This document shows positions 1-11,240 of a stretch of 62,672 nucleotides of DNA, piece by piece (position 1 is the first letter of the stretch; each line of letters begins with the position of its first letter). Below the pieces are notes generated by a model. That model made no database searches, was not told where the DNA came from, and saw only the letters and a program-made list of their open reading frames with translations. The DNA is taken from positions 1-62,672 of the forward strand of contig JBNGIS010034101.1 of the NCBI GenBank assembly GCA_049999725.1, given 5' to 3'. Source of the stretch: Haplomitrium mnioides. Lineage: Eukaryota > Marchantiophyta > Haplomitriopsida > Calobryales. The translations under genes were made by a program, and so were the position numbers.

Positions 1-2930
1 TCTCTCTTGCCTTCCTTTCCCCTTCTTCCCTTTCCCTTTTCTTCTTTCATTTCCTTTCCCTTCTTACCCCTTTTCCCCTTCTGCCGTTGCTGCGGGCTGA
101 TCGATCAGTCGATTAGGCTGAATCGATCAAGAAGGGAACATGGAGGCAAGAGAGGGGATGGCAACAAAATGCAGCGGGAGGGAGAGATGAATGCGTAATG
201 GATTGGTGAGGACAAAAACTGAGCATGGAGGGAGGAATTAGAGCAAAAACCAATCGTAGGGGGTTGGATCGATGCAAGATGGAATTCGAGAGGAGGGCAA
301 TTCGAGAGGGAGTCAGAAGCCCAATCAAGAGGAGCACTTGTCGTTGCAGATGAAATCGCCAGAGGAGTGGTATCGCCAGGAAGAATCGAGGGAGATGGAT
401 CAAAGTGCCGATGACCACTGTGGGCCTCTGCTCTGCGCTGTCGTAATCAATCCATGCCTGGATGATGGAGCCCGAAGTAAAATTCAAGGCTGTGAACAAG
501 GTCTCTAACGCTCCAGGCTCGCTGGCGCTGCACTCTTGGCGATAGAACCCCGCTCTCTCTATGTTGCTAGAGTTCATGGAGTTGAGATCGACACCGACAT
601 GATCGTAAGGAGGGTTGTTGAACGCTGACGGTACCCAAGAACTGAAGATATCAAACTTTGAGATGCTCTCAAAGGCTATCTGGGAGCCTGATTTCAGCTC
701 ATTGCCTGAGATCGGTAGTGACTAAAGTGCATTATGGAATTGGAGAGAGGGAGGCGGAGGTTTAGAAGCCGGAATTCAGGTCTTGCCTTCACCATCTTAT
801 GAACCAGGCGGGCATTGACACTACGCACGCTCGGGTTGCCCATTCTGATTTTTAGAGATGAGGTTGCTACAATTTCGAGCCATGTTGAGTCAAGTATTGA
901 CCTTGCAAGGGCTGCTGTGGAGATCGCAGCCGAGAATGATGCCTCGTTCCTCATTCCTCTGTTCGGCTGCCCGTCAATTTTCATCTCAAGAGGCTAGACA
1001 TCATGGAAGCCGTGAGAGAGAATAGGCGAGAATTGCTAAGTCAAACATGTCTCTTCGACCGCGGAGGCACAAGAAGAAAACAAATTTCATTTTATCTAAC
1101 TTTGGCCAAGGACCGACAATTTCTTTGTGTGCTTGAAGGGAGCCGCCTCAGTTGGGGAGTGATGGATAGAGGAAAGGGATTGAGGTAAAAGGAAAAAGTG
1201 GAATAGCAAGGGACACTAATTCCCCAAAAAAGTTTCAAATGCCAACAAGTGTCAAATGGCATCTAAAATTAGTTAAGCAAGATGCCAAAAAATTAAGTGC
1301 CTATGGAGGTAATTGCTTTGAGGTCCTAACACTAGCTGCACACTAGAGAGCCAAGGAAAAAAGGTAAAGTGCATTTAAGGGGATGGATGCCAAGGCAAAT
1401 AGGTCAAGCCATTAAATGAGGTTAGCTTCTTCTCTCTTGGAGGTATACCTTTGACGGGGCTTCATTGTGGATCATCCTTTGTATTGTTTTTTTTTTCATC
1501 GGGTTGGAGCAAGCGGAGTCGTAGAGGGACGTTGTGGACGTAAGGGGCAAAGCAAGCGTGGGGTTGTACAAGGAATTTTAGACAAGGAGGTGACTTCCAA
1601 CGGCAGAGCGGTGGGCTTTGGTTGGTGAAGGAAACTCTTATCATTTTTCTTTTGCACCTTCTCTCACTTCTTCAGCGATTGCACTTACAATTTTCAGCTC
1701 GCATTTTCACTCAGGAAGGCAATTAGGGAGGATCCCCCCTCTGGAGCTAGGGAGGGTGAGCTCAGGTTTCTAAGTGAAGGATTTGCTAGGGCAATCCAGG
1801 CCAAAGATTTGATTCTGGTGAGATTTCGTGGAGCTTGAAGAAGTTTTGGTGAGGTATGCTCCCATAAGAAGAGTGAGGAGGCGAAATTGGGCGACAAGGT
1901 GGAGTGGATAACCGGTGTTTGAGAGGACCATCTCTCTGGTGAGGGAGCATAACATACATCTTATGTGGGGCAGAAGTCAAACTCTCTCGACTGAATGGGT
2001 GTGAGGAAGTTGAAGTAGTATTGGAAACGGGGGCAGCCAACAATCGAGGGCGGCCGACGGAATGTGGAGATTGGGTGTGGTGGAGGCGCCGACTGATCCG
2101 AAGACCATCGACTGTTTTCAGCAAAGGGACAAATTGTGGGGGCAGCAAGGAAGACCAGAGCGATCAAGGGAGGACCTCCAACCACCAGCAAGCCAATGGC
2201 AGCACCGACTGGAAGAAGGGACGTCACGATTATGTAAAATTCCTAATTTCGGGAATTGGTAACACCACGCAAGGATTTCTTTCGGTTTTGCTGTCTTCGA
2301 GTGTGACTTTTCAACATGTACAGATTCTGAATTCTGTAGATTTGTTTAGAACGAGCTTGTGAAAACATCCAGAACTTTGCTGGAGAAAATCTGTTGTCAT
2401 TTATTAGCATAGTACAAAATTCTGTTTTTTCGGTATTTCAATTTCAGCATAGGAGCAAGTAGGAGTGGGGTTTAGGGACAGGTTTCAGTTTCTGGAGCTC
2501 TATTTACAGAGCTGGACCTGGTCCCAAGTAGGGGGCAGAGTTGTACCTGTACACCAAAGTCCACCCACCTCCACTAGGTGTTGAGACGGAATAAAGTGGA
2601 GCAAAAGCCCAATTTCGGTAAATTCAAAACTCTGTTTCAGACCTGGACCAGTTGCAGTGATCAGGAAACCAAGGAGGGGTGCCCAAACCTGAACCAATTC
2701 CAGCCCAGCACCCTCTTAAAACGCTCAAATCGACAAATTGTCGGTCCCTCCCACAACAAGTATCCCGAAACCCCTTATTTCGGCGCCTGCAGTGATGTGG
2801 GGTTGTGTTTTCAACATAGCACCACAGTGGCATGGCTGAAAAATTCTCTTTTGTTTCTTCTTTGCTTTCTAAGAGCATATGAAGTCTTTTGCATAGTTGG
2901 GAAACAAGAGCAACAAATTCCAAGTTAGCT
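1..2930. other. Unassigned GC-richer region, possible old long LTR
   Basis: No protein family is recognisable here. The first 90 bases are a polypyrimidine tract (CTTCC/TTCCC rich on the plus strand), followed by purine-rich GAGGGA-type sequence up to about 2.2 kb and more AT-rich sequence after it. All open frames are under 160 codons and none has family motifs. The style, with purine-rich blocks and repeated 'CTGGTGAG' words near 1.82-1.85 kb, resembles the solo LTR at 31.5-35.1 kb, which also has CTGGTGAG words near 33.85 kb. It may therefore be part of a long LTR or leader of a Tat/Ogre-like element. That is inference; no boundary or target duplication was found. Confidence 0.3.
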
Positions 2931-2940
2931 AACAAAAACA

Positions 2941-3212
2941 AATCTAGACGTGAAAAGGGTTACAAACAAAAAGTAACAAATATTTTGCACACCTAGGGTA
3001 AAAAAAAAATATTTTGCATGTAAAGACTCTTTACGTATAGAGCTACAAACAAAATAGCGAATATTTTATGTGTGTTGACTTTATATGTGCATAGAGTACC
3101 AAATTAACAACAACAAATCTTACATGTGCATATAGTTGTTATCAACAATATCAATCCTCTTCGTATTAAGGATTACAAACAATAATAAAAAACCCCATGC
3201 GCACATTGGATT
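2941..3212. repeat. Degenerate minisatellite, left part of host unit X
   Basis: This sequence is built from diverged repeats of a 'ggttacaaacaacaataacaaatc...gcgcatagg' theme, with units of about 55-65 bases. The same theme resumes at 13337-13790 on the other side of the G1 element and recurs at 48490-49500. It is therefore read as the pre-existing array into which G1 inserted. Non-coding as far as can be seen. Confidence 0.55.
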
Positions 3213-3592
3213 TGTTATGCGCATACACATTGCTTGCACAACTATATTGTTGACAAGCATTCCATGACATCTACAAACATACAACAGAGAATGACAAAAA
3301 ATTGAGTCTCATGCGTATTCAATGCATGAGACCCCACAATTTTTTTCTCGAGTGATACCTTCTCAAGAAATTCATATGTTGATCTTTTTGATATCAAAAC
3401 CAGTACACCTTTGCTTACAAAGAATCCATGCCTCTCCAAGAATTGCAATACCTCAACTCTCCTCTTGGTTCATACAAAATGGACATCGATAGACAACTTC
3501 TTGATGAGAGTACATGGCTTTATACACTTATGCACAAAAGATGAAATACTCAAAATACCTAACAATAGAAATTTATATGGAATGGTGTGATA
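3213..3592 (-). repeat. G1 3' LTR (380 bp)
   Basis: On the minus strand it starts with TATCACACCATTCC (the expected TG has become TA) and ends GCGCATAACA. Length and sequence match the 3' LTR of G2 at 60961-61340, which is also exactly 380 bp and starts TGTCACATCATTCC. The shared word ATTTCTATT(G/T)TTAGGTATTT lies just after the start in both. Confidence 0.85.
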
Positions 3593-3596
3593 ATTG

Positions 3597-3725
3597 TTAT
3601 GTGCATACACATTGTTTACACAACTACATTGTCTACACACATTCTATTACATCTATAAACATACAATAGAGAATGACAAACAATTGAATCTCATGTGTAT
3701 GTAATGTATGAGACCTCACAATCGC
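3597..3725 (-). repeat. Duplicate of the LTR end, just inside the G1 3' LTR
   Basis: About 125 bases immediately inside the 3' LTR repeat the last third of the LTR itself (compare 3216-3345): the same order of TGTGCATACACATTG, ACAACTACATTG and ATACAATAGAGAATGACAAA-like words is seen. G2 has the same arrangement at about 60845-60960, so the duplication predates the split of the two copies. Confidence 0.7.
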
Positions 3726-3890
3726 TCCATAGCTGGTGGTCAAGTCTCCTAACACTAGCTAGCCATCTATCTCTTAGAAAATTGATATACACATACTGAT
3801 GCAAAGACTAGGAGGTCAGGTGCAATGGAGCCCTATCGTTCACCTCTTATAATCTATACCAACCCTAGCACTTAATGAAAACTAGTTGTT

Positions 3891-4118
3891 TTATGAACAG
3901 TGAGGGCATAACCATGATCCACCAAGAATAGTAACCAATAGAGGCATTGAACATGACATATGCCATCCTCTAGAACATTTGTCACAACTCAACATAGTGG
4001 TTTCTCCCTTAGAAGAACTACATAACATACATTGCAAACATGAAGGAATTGGTACCACACTAGGGTCCATAGTGCTATCGATGTTCAGAAGGTGACAATG
4101 TGCACATGGTTCTTCCAA
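3891..4118 (-). pseudogene. PHD finger, C-terminal end of G1 pol
   Basis: An open stretch of 75 codons encodes a C4HC3 PHD zinc finger. In order, the ligand groups are CMLC, CDKC, HMSC and CPHC, with the conserved Trp before the His (GWHMSC) and the Trp before the last pair (SWLCPHC). PHD fingers of this type bind histone H3 tails in known proteins, so the likely role was guiding or tethering the integration complex to chromatin, as chromodomains do in chromoviruses. It lies directly downstream of the integrase C-terminal region, linked by a segment containing PCAHCHLLNID; the G2 copy has the matching APCHLPNID segment and finger at 60462-60672. It was presumably the last domain of the polyprotein, now separated from the integrase by frameshifts. 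The domain call is firm; the histone-binding role is inferred from family knowledge. Confidence 0.8.
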
Positions 4119-4149
4119 ACCATACAGTCACGTCCTTCTAATTGCAAAA

Positions 4150-5340
4150 CTTTCAAAGCCAGTACCTCACATACACACAAAATCCAACGCTGAGTAGTGA
4201 CATCAAGTGTCGTGGATGTTGTCTATTGCAAATACACATAGTCACAAGGATGAAACCTCCAAATCTTAGTGCAATATCCACCTCCACGTATGGTAGCATA
4301 TTGTAAAGTATCACGATGCTGAGCAATAGCAAGGTTGTCAAACATCATGCTATAACTCTCTCAAACACCCAAGCTCTCTCTAAACATACTTGCACCTAAA
4401 CATTTGGATTATCTAGATCCACCACCATGGTGACATCACGTCAAATAGAAGAGGGTAAATTAGATTCCCTCCCATATAGTAGAAAATAAGATGAAAAAGA
4501 TGTTAAGGATGCTTGCTTACTAAACTTGTAACCTATAGCAAGCCACTATGATTGGAGATCCCAATCTCTATGGTGATCAGTTTGCAAGCTATACTTGTGC
4601 AATGCTCTCTTCACTGTTTAAACCACTCGCTCAACCAAACCATCTGCCTCATGATGATCTCTAGATGTAGTACGGTGATCAATGAGAGCTTGCTCACACA
4701 AAACTTCAAACTCACCTCAAAATTTTGTACCTTGATTTGTCAACTTTTCAACAAGTGCTCCAAAATGATTGAGAACTCGATCCAAGAAAGTGCCACTACT
4801 TTGCTTGTCTTGCTACCGACTCAACCCACTTGGAGAAATGCTCTACCATCACCAACACATACTTATTGTGTTGTTAGGTCAAAGACAAGGGATCTGCAAA
4901 TCCAAACTCCAATGATATCTTAAACCCACAATAGGTAGTGGTTGCAACTAAGGAGTTGGAGCATTAAACGATGCTCGAACTCTATCACTTACCACACACT
5001 AAGTCTTGGCAACCTAATGTTGCACATTGGTGTTCATGCTTTGCCACCAGTACTGTGTCTACAACAAATTGTAAGTGCTCTTCACCCCAAAATATCCCAA
5101 CTTCTTGTGAGTATGGTGCACCAATGCAAAACGCTGCACTAGCTTATGCACAACACGTACCTTCCCATATGTCGAGACTCGCAAAATCTGAGCCTCTTCC
5201 TGCCTGAATCTCTTGGCTTGGTGTTGGACTCGATCTCTCTCCTTGACATCAAGTTGCCTACTCAGAAAACCTATGTGTAGATACTCCAACACGTGCCCAT
5301 CATTGTGAATATGCTAATCCAAGTTAGAATCCTCAACTTT
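4150..5340 (-). pseudogene. Integrase of G1 (broken)
   Basis: The minus strand carries fragments of a gypsy integrase in several frames. The zinc-binding part is at about 5290-5050 (HHTHKKLGYFGVKSTYNLL, the H-x3-H half); the matching Cys pair is damaged. The catalytic core follows, and the segment around 4780-4700 reads LTNQGTKF, where the family normally has LTDQG, so the second catalytic Asp is replaced by Asn. The G2 copy has the same substitution (LTNQGIEF). C-terminal sequence continues to about 4150 and leads into the PHD finger. Stops are mainly TAG and TGA. The role was insertion of the element's cDNA into chromosomal DNA. Confidence 0.75.
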
Positions 5341-5489
5341 GTCTCATGTTGAGGTCTCAACAACAACTTTATCAATAAGGTTGGCCAACATTCTACTCCA
5401 AGCTGGCATCTAAGAAAGAAAGGCATATGCATGCCAACTTAGCACCATCTCTTTACTGAACTCCTCATGCCAACACACACCAGTCTCAT

Positions 5490-6800
5490 CATGCTAGCTT
5501 GTGGATGGGTTGCAGCTCAATCTATCTGCATCCAAGTTGGTTGTACTAGGCCTATGAACCACTTGGAAGCCATGCTCTTGCAACAACAATGCCCACTTGG
5601 CAAGCTTACCTGTGATTTTATTAGATTCCATCAACCATTTGAGGGGTTGATGATCTGTAACCAAGTAAACATAGTACCAAACAAACAACAACAAAAGTGC
5701 ACTATAGCCTACATTGCTTCCAAACACTCTTCCTCATAGGAACTATACTTAGCCTTGGCCAAATTATTCCATCTGCTTGCAAAGCTACAGCAAACTCCTC
5801 TCCTTTATCGTCTTTCTGGGTTAGCACCGCTCCCAGCCCTACTCTACTCCAATCAATGTGAAGCTAAAATTGTCGCCTTGCAAGAAGTCTCCTCAGAATA
5901 GGTTCATGAGTGCATCTACCTTTCAACTTTTAGAAGTCATTGTCTTGGTCTTCACCCCAAATCCATTCTTGATCCAACTTATTGAGCATTGTCAAGGACT
6001 TGGCAATCTGGCTGAAACCTTTCACATATCTCTTGTAGTAACTAGCCAATCCCAAAAATGCACAAACTTTACTCACATTAGTGAGTTGTTGAATATCAAC
6101 AATAGCACTCACTTTAGTTTGCTTAACACCCAACTCTCTTGGATAGATAGTGTGTCTCAGATACTCAATCTTCTCTTTGAGAAATTTGCACTTGCCTAGA
6201 TGTTGCTTCAACCCGTGGTACCTAAGCTTGTTGAACACCACATGCAGATACCTCTGATGCTTGTCCACATGTGTTGAATATACCTGGATATCATCCATGT
6301 AGTACTTGACAAAGTCCAAACCTACAAGAACTCTATCCATCACTCTCTGGAATTCAGTTGGTTCATTCTTCAACCCAAATGGTATGAGCAACCATTGATA
6401 TAATCGGTCCTTCCCGTGTGTATCAATACCCCAAAACATTATTTTGGCCATGTCCTCTTGCTTCAATGGGAGCTGATAGTACGGTGCCCTCAAATCCAAC
6501 AAACTAAAGATCTTAGCATGCCCAACTACATCAAAGATCTCCTCTAGTCTAGGCATAACATACTTGTCAAACTTGTTCTACCAATTAATAGGACGGTAAT
6601 CACCACACATCCTCTTGTCGGTGTAGTTCCCATGCACATCCTTCTTGATTGACATAATTGTGGCAGATGCATATTCTCCATATGACATCTCCATCAATCC
6701 AACCTCCAACAAATCTTGCATCCTAGTTTGTATGAACCCACTCTTGACCAAACTATAACAATATGGACATCAAAAAATAGGTACATCACTAGCCAACTCA
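5490..6800 (-). pseudogene. Reverse transcriptase and RNase H of G1 (broken)
   Basis: The best-preserved part is a 208-codon open stretch at 5930-6556. It contains FSLLDLRAPYYQLPLKQEDM, FGLKNEPTEFQRVMDRV, the catalytic YMDD box (KYYMDDIQVYS) and the connection motif FLGLASYYKRYVKGFS. Upstream, at about 6560-6760, a damaged GDYRPIN-like segment is readable. RNase H and tether follow at 5494-5800, including TDHQPLKWLMES and a LSCNPSTS segment. The close G2 homologue is at 58340-59600. This polymerase copied the element's RNA into DNA and degraded the template. Frameshifts separate the parts, so it is a pseudogene. Confidence 0.88.
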
Positions 6801-7168
6801 ATATGGATGTCTGGTCCTCTCAAAGTTCCCAGATCCTTCATGCTAAAAGTAAAACAATGTGAATAACCATGCAAAAAATGATGTACCTCTACACTATGAC
6901 CTCTTGTTAACTGCAGTCCAACTTGTGGCACCTATTTTTCCATAAGAGTCAGGTGATCTACTTGCATCACATTTGGCTTTGATGAAATCTGACTGGCTGA
7001 AATGTGATATAGTGAAGTCAAACCTGAATCGTGATTCGTTAGACTAGCACGCACTTAGGCTGAAATTTGAAATTCGAAAAAATGACTTGTTGCGATTCTA
7101 GATGTGTGGATCAGCCTTGACATAGCCTCCTTGGTACATGACACGTCGCCCTTAGCAATAGCCTTGAC

Positions 7169-8320
7169 TGTTCCAAAAGGCTGCGTGCTGACTATTGGCA
7201 AGTTGGTCATCCAATAAGATTGCATCCTACACTGTTAAGCTACTCCCAAGCTCACAATCCAAGTAAGACAATTCAAATCCATGGCTTGTCTCAGCACATG
7301 ACATCGCTCAATCTCAGTGATAGATGCAACAACAATAATACCAGCAAAGAACCCCATTTCCTTCTCTCTCTCATCGACATTAGGTTCCATAAGTTTCTAC
7401 AATATTGCATCTCAAATAAGACCAAGGCCTCCTTCTCGAAATGCATAAGATGCAAGGTGACTCACCAATGTGGGCAATGCTCTACAAGGTCGACCTACTA
7501 TGTTGACTAATGCAAATGGTGGGCAGTCAACATAAAACACTCTCTGAACATGGCACTGAACATCAAAAATATCATCCACAATGACACCCAATGATCTTTC
7601 AAAGCTGTCACAAGCTTGCTTCAACACCTCAGTAGGCAACAAGTTGGTCCACAAAAATTGTAGATGGTGTGCTTGTAATCCTACTTGTGCTACATCCAAT
7701 AGTACGGCAGGTCCAATCTAAGAGCGCACTTGATAAACACTCTTCACAAGATGTTGACAATGATCTCCCATAATAGGTACATTCTCCAAGATATATGCAT
7801 GAGAGAGTACCTGATGGAGTTGGAGATGGCGTAGAATCTTCAACATCTTCCAAAACAATTTTGAGCAAGGGTCTTGGAACCCTTGGCCCAACCAGCCTTC
7901 GATTGGCTCAGACATGGTCATCCAACAATCAACAAGTCAATCGGCGCCACTCTAGCTAGGTGGTCCGCCCTTAGCAATAAGATGTTGGCCAACAATGCAT
8001 GTAGATAACCTCGCACTACACTAACTGAAAGCAATTGTGGATATACCCAACCATTAGTGCAACACAACTCAAAGAGATTCTTTAGGCAATGTCACCCTTC
8101 TCTGCATACAAATACCGACAAACTAGAGTCCTTACTTGGAGCACAATAGCTAACCATGTACTGATGCCTCCAAACAACTCTAACAAATAAGCATGATATC
8201 ATCAGCATAATACTGCCATGAAGTTGGCATAGTATCTAGTGGGGAAACATTTATAGGTCCAAGTGTGATTGAACTATCCAATGTAGAATATAGTGCAAAT
8301 GCATCCTATCAAACATCTTT
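7169..8320 (-). pseudogene. C5-cytosine DNA methyltransferase domain inside G1
   Basis: Between protease and RT the minus strand encodes, across frameshifts, a roughly 380-residue DNMT-like domain. Motif I (SAM binding) reads LELFGGIST at 8160-8183, and motif II reads RYLYAEKGDIA near 8100. Motif IV reads PIDLLIVG-stop-PC, with the catalytic Cys codon at 7912-7914 and the preceding Trp now TGA; the usual Gln after PC is Leu. Motif VI reads AYILENVP, with ENV at 7778-7786. Motif VIII is near 7680 (GLQAHHLQFLWTN), and motif X reads QAMDLNCLTWI at about 7257-7298. Two open stretches of 67 and 95 codons carry most of it (7718-7921 and 7412-7699). Enzymes of this family transfer a methyl group from SAM to cytosine C5. 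The domain is absent from G2. The family assignment is strong; target site and former activity are unknown. Confidence 0.85.
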
Positions 8321-8338
8321 GTAATAGTACAAGCATGA

Positions 8339-8755
8339 TGTTGTGCTATTTATAAAAAAAATATAAAGGAGTGAAGGAAGTGGTAAGGGGTCACTTGTAG
8401 GGTTCATTACTTAGCTTCAAAGTTACTTTTAGAGTTTTTAGAAGTGACTTCTAAATGATCAATTTTAGGGTTGGAATTAGAAGTGACTTCTTAGTAATCA
8501 ATTTAGGGTTGAAATTGGAAGTGGCTTGTAAGGGAATAAAGAGGGATGACATCTTCTTTTCTTGTATAAATAGAAGGGATTCATAGCCCCACTCTTCATT
8601 CTAAAGTTCCTCTCAATTTGGTTTGGCTCTTTGGTTGTTTGGCTTGGCTAGCACTCTTGGCTTTTGTTTGCTTATTGGCCTTGAGTTATGTAGCTCTATT
8701 AGAGCTTTCTTGAAGGTGTTACTTATTTGGAAGCGAGTCTTTGAGTTCTTTTACA
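8339..8755 (+). repeat. Possible solo LTR or small insertion within G1
   Basis: About 416 bases interrupt the coding linker between protease and methyltransferase. The segment begins TGTTGTGC and ends TTTTACA. On the plus strand it has a TATA-like box (TATAAATAG at 8564-8572) and internal repeats of 'gaagtgacttct' and 'tcaatttagggttg' at 8440-8530. G1 coding sequence can be followed on both sides of it. I could not find a matching target duplication (catga on the left, atctt on the right), so the LTR reading is tentative. Confidence 0.4.
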
Positions 8756-8759
8756 ATCT

Positions 8760-9440
8760 TCAACTAATCGAAATGCCTGTAACTGCCATTACCTCACCTT
8801 ACTTCGACTTACAGAAACCACCTCACCTAATGATGATGTTATCCTTACAAACTTTGAAGGTGCTTCATCAATGGAAGGAATGTTGGCTGTATGTGCATTC
8901 CTTTCCAACAAGTCGAAATAATCAGTGATCACCTCACAAATGTTGGCAAACGCTATAGGCTGAGACAGTGGACCCCAACTAGTACACTAAATCTGACAGG
9001 TAACCTACTCACTCATACCTATCCGGATTGCCATCTAGGCCAATAGAACACTTGCTCATTCTAGAAATCAATAGTGAACCCCATGGGATATAACACTGTA
9101 CACCCTACCAAGACATCATAAGACTTAGCCTTGGTGAGTATAGCTCAAGCGCTCACTTATGAGCTATCTATAAGATGATCAACTTGTATTCTAAAATCAA
9201 TCTTTTCACATGTGATGTGTTGTGTGGGTGAAGGTCTTCCTAATGAAGTTTGGATTTAAAAAGGGCGAATCTCCACATCTTATAGCCTCAATCCCAATCT
9301 CTACACAGTTGACTTGCCTAACATCAAAGGCCATACACATGTATCCAATAGCACTCTGGCTGGCTTTTACGCCACATTTGAAGGACCAACAAGTCAAATT
9401 ATACCACTCTGATTGTCAATAGACACCATACTAGGTGTGA
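8760..9440 (-). pseudogene. Aspartic protease of G1 (broken)
   Basis: The minus strand reads KPARVLLDTCVWPLML around 9343, the position of the retropepsin D-(S/T)-G active site; here the Gly is Cys. Downstream at about 9080-9125 comes SYDVLVGCTVLYPMGF, matching the conserved (D)ILVG and hydrophobic C-terminal part of this protease family, followed by a WPRWQSG-like segment. The protein would have processed the polyprotein. It is interrupted by stops and frameshifts. It lies upstream of the methyltransferase in the same polyprotein, and both are missing from G2. Confidence 0.7.
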
Positions 9441-9649
9441 ATCTGGTTCTCTTGAATGCTTGTCAGGTTGATAACTCCATCAATTGTGTTGTAGCAACAT
9501 GCTATGTCTCACTTCCAAATGTAGATGCACTTGCATCAACTGCTCTACTCACAAGTCTCACTCCATATTGGAAGTAGCACCCTGAATCTCCCCATATAAT
9601 ATAGGCACTAACCTGAACACTTAGCTAGTTTGACTCCTCTGGTCAACAC

Positions 9650-11240
9650 ATCTATAACTGAAAACAATGGTTTATGTACCACTAATCTAGCTATCTCCAT
9701 AGCCAAAGGCACACTCCCCTCCACTTTGGCTTATCTCTCCACATCCTTGGAAGTATGGGTTGGACGCATGAAAGTAGTCCTCACCAGATATGTCAACTCA
9801 AATGATTGTGGAAGCTTTACTTGACGGTGAGCATCCCTTATCCAAGGATCCAAGTCCAATGCTGCTCTCTTAGGCTCAAGAGCCTTTCTTGTTGCTCTAG
9901 TTACTGCCATAGACACATCAACATGAGTTGTCCCACACATAAACCTCATGCCAACTAATCCTTTATCAGCTCCATATAAAGTAGAGACTTCAACTTTAGA
10001 GTTGGGCCTTGTCTATCCTGAAGTAATTGCAGCTAACTGCTGCTCTAACCATTGGATTCCTGGTAGCGGCTAGAACACCAACCTCAACTCTCTCAATTGG
10101 TGATGCTTCTCGACCACGACCACCTCGCATGGTTTTGTCTTTCTTACATGTGCGATTTCCTCCTCGTTGCAACTCCAGGTGAAGCAAAAAACCTATCTTT
10201 GATGTGACCCATAACTCTCTAGTGGTCACACTGTTGCTAGCAAGCTGCACTTGCATCTTCAAATCGCGTTGCTTGTGGTTTCTTTACCTTTGGACTCTGC
10301 TTTTGCAAATGGTCTCTACCATAGGTTTAACAACCTGACTACTAACCTACATAGGATGGCAACTCCTTTAGTCCACTTCACTTTTTGCCAGCCTTATGCC
10401 CCTTCCGTGGTGCAGACTGATGTAGATGCGGCTAGAGACGCAGATTTTCACACTTCCTTCTGAAAACCAATAGTGACTACTCTCTCATTCAACAGGTTGA
10501 GCTTAGTACACTCTGACAGTGTGAAAACAATAACTAGAGTGGGATCAAAATCCATGAGAAGGGTGGCATCCGTCACTCTCCTCCTCAAATCCCTATCGAG
10601 AATGGTATACTAGAATTGGATGGCTTGAGCCTCTGTCACCCCCTTCGTAACATTGATGAGCCTTCTTATCCTAGTATAGGCTTCTCTCAAACTCTCTCCA
10701 ATCATGCGCTGGAACTCTTGAAAACTCTTCAACTTATCAACAACTCTCACGCATTGGTAATTTTGTTTAAGAAGCTCAAAAGACTCAACCACAAGGTTTC
10801 CTCCACTCTCTATTGCAGTGCCTAGAAAAGGTGCACTGAAAACTCCTCCTGCCCATGAATCACCAATGTTGTGGTTGGTGCCACTAGAGGATGCAATATA
10901 GGTCATAGGAAAATGGGCACGTACTCTTCTACCATAAGTAATAGAGACGTAAACGAGTGACCAATGCTATCTCTAGTCCTCAATCTCAATCAAATAATCC
11001 CATCAAAATTCATGATAATCATCCATGGACAACCCTTCTAAATGTTGAAACAAATCTTTCCATGCCATGAAAGGTGTAAATAGCACAGAATTCCACTATC
11101 TTTGCATATCACACCAAGTGTCAAACTTTTGGATGAAATCATCAAGATCAATAGTGCCTATTGCACCAAGGAATCTCCTTGGCCCTTTTGTGGCCCTATA
11201 CATCTCATCCATATCCCATGACAAAGGGGAATGTATCTAA
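9650..11240 (-). pseudogene. Gag of G1 (broken)
   Basis: This is recognised by alignment with G2 rather than by family signature. The 98-codon open stretch at 10610-10906 includes ESLREAYTRIRRLINVTKG and TEAQAIQF, and G2 at 56827-57018 reads SLREAYTKMRRLINVTKEV and TEAQAVQF. A second homologous stretch at about 10000-10262 includes KMQVQLASNSVTTRE, matching KMQVQLASDNVTIVE in G2. This is the structural nucleocapsid/capsid protein of the element. It is split by multiple stops. The start is probably near 11230, where the GDMDEMY(R/G)AT-like segment lies. Confidence 0.7.

Noticed and set aside
113-984. Open frames of 96-154 codons near the window start
   Set aside because: Low-complexity or motif-free translations on both strands of the same GC-richer sequence. 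Overlapping frames on opposite strands argue for composition rather than a gene.
8623-8928. A 101-codon plus-strand frame with a hydrophobic N-terminus
   Set aside because: It spans the border of the inserted segment and G1 coding sequence on the opposite strand, so it is accidental.
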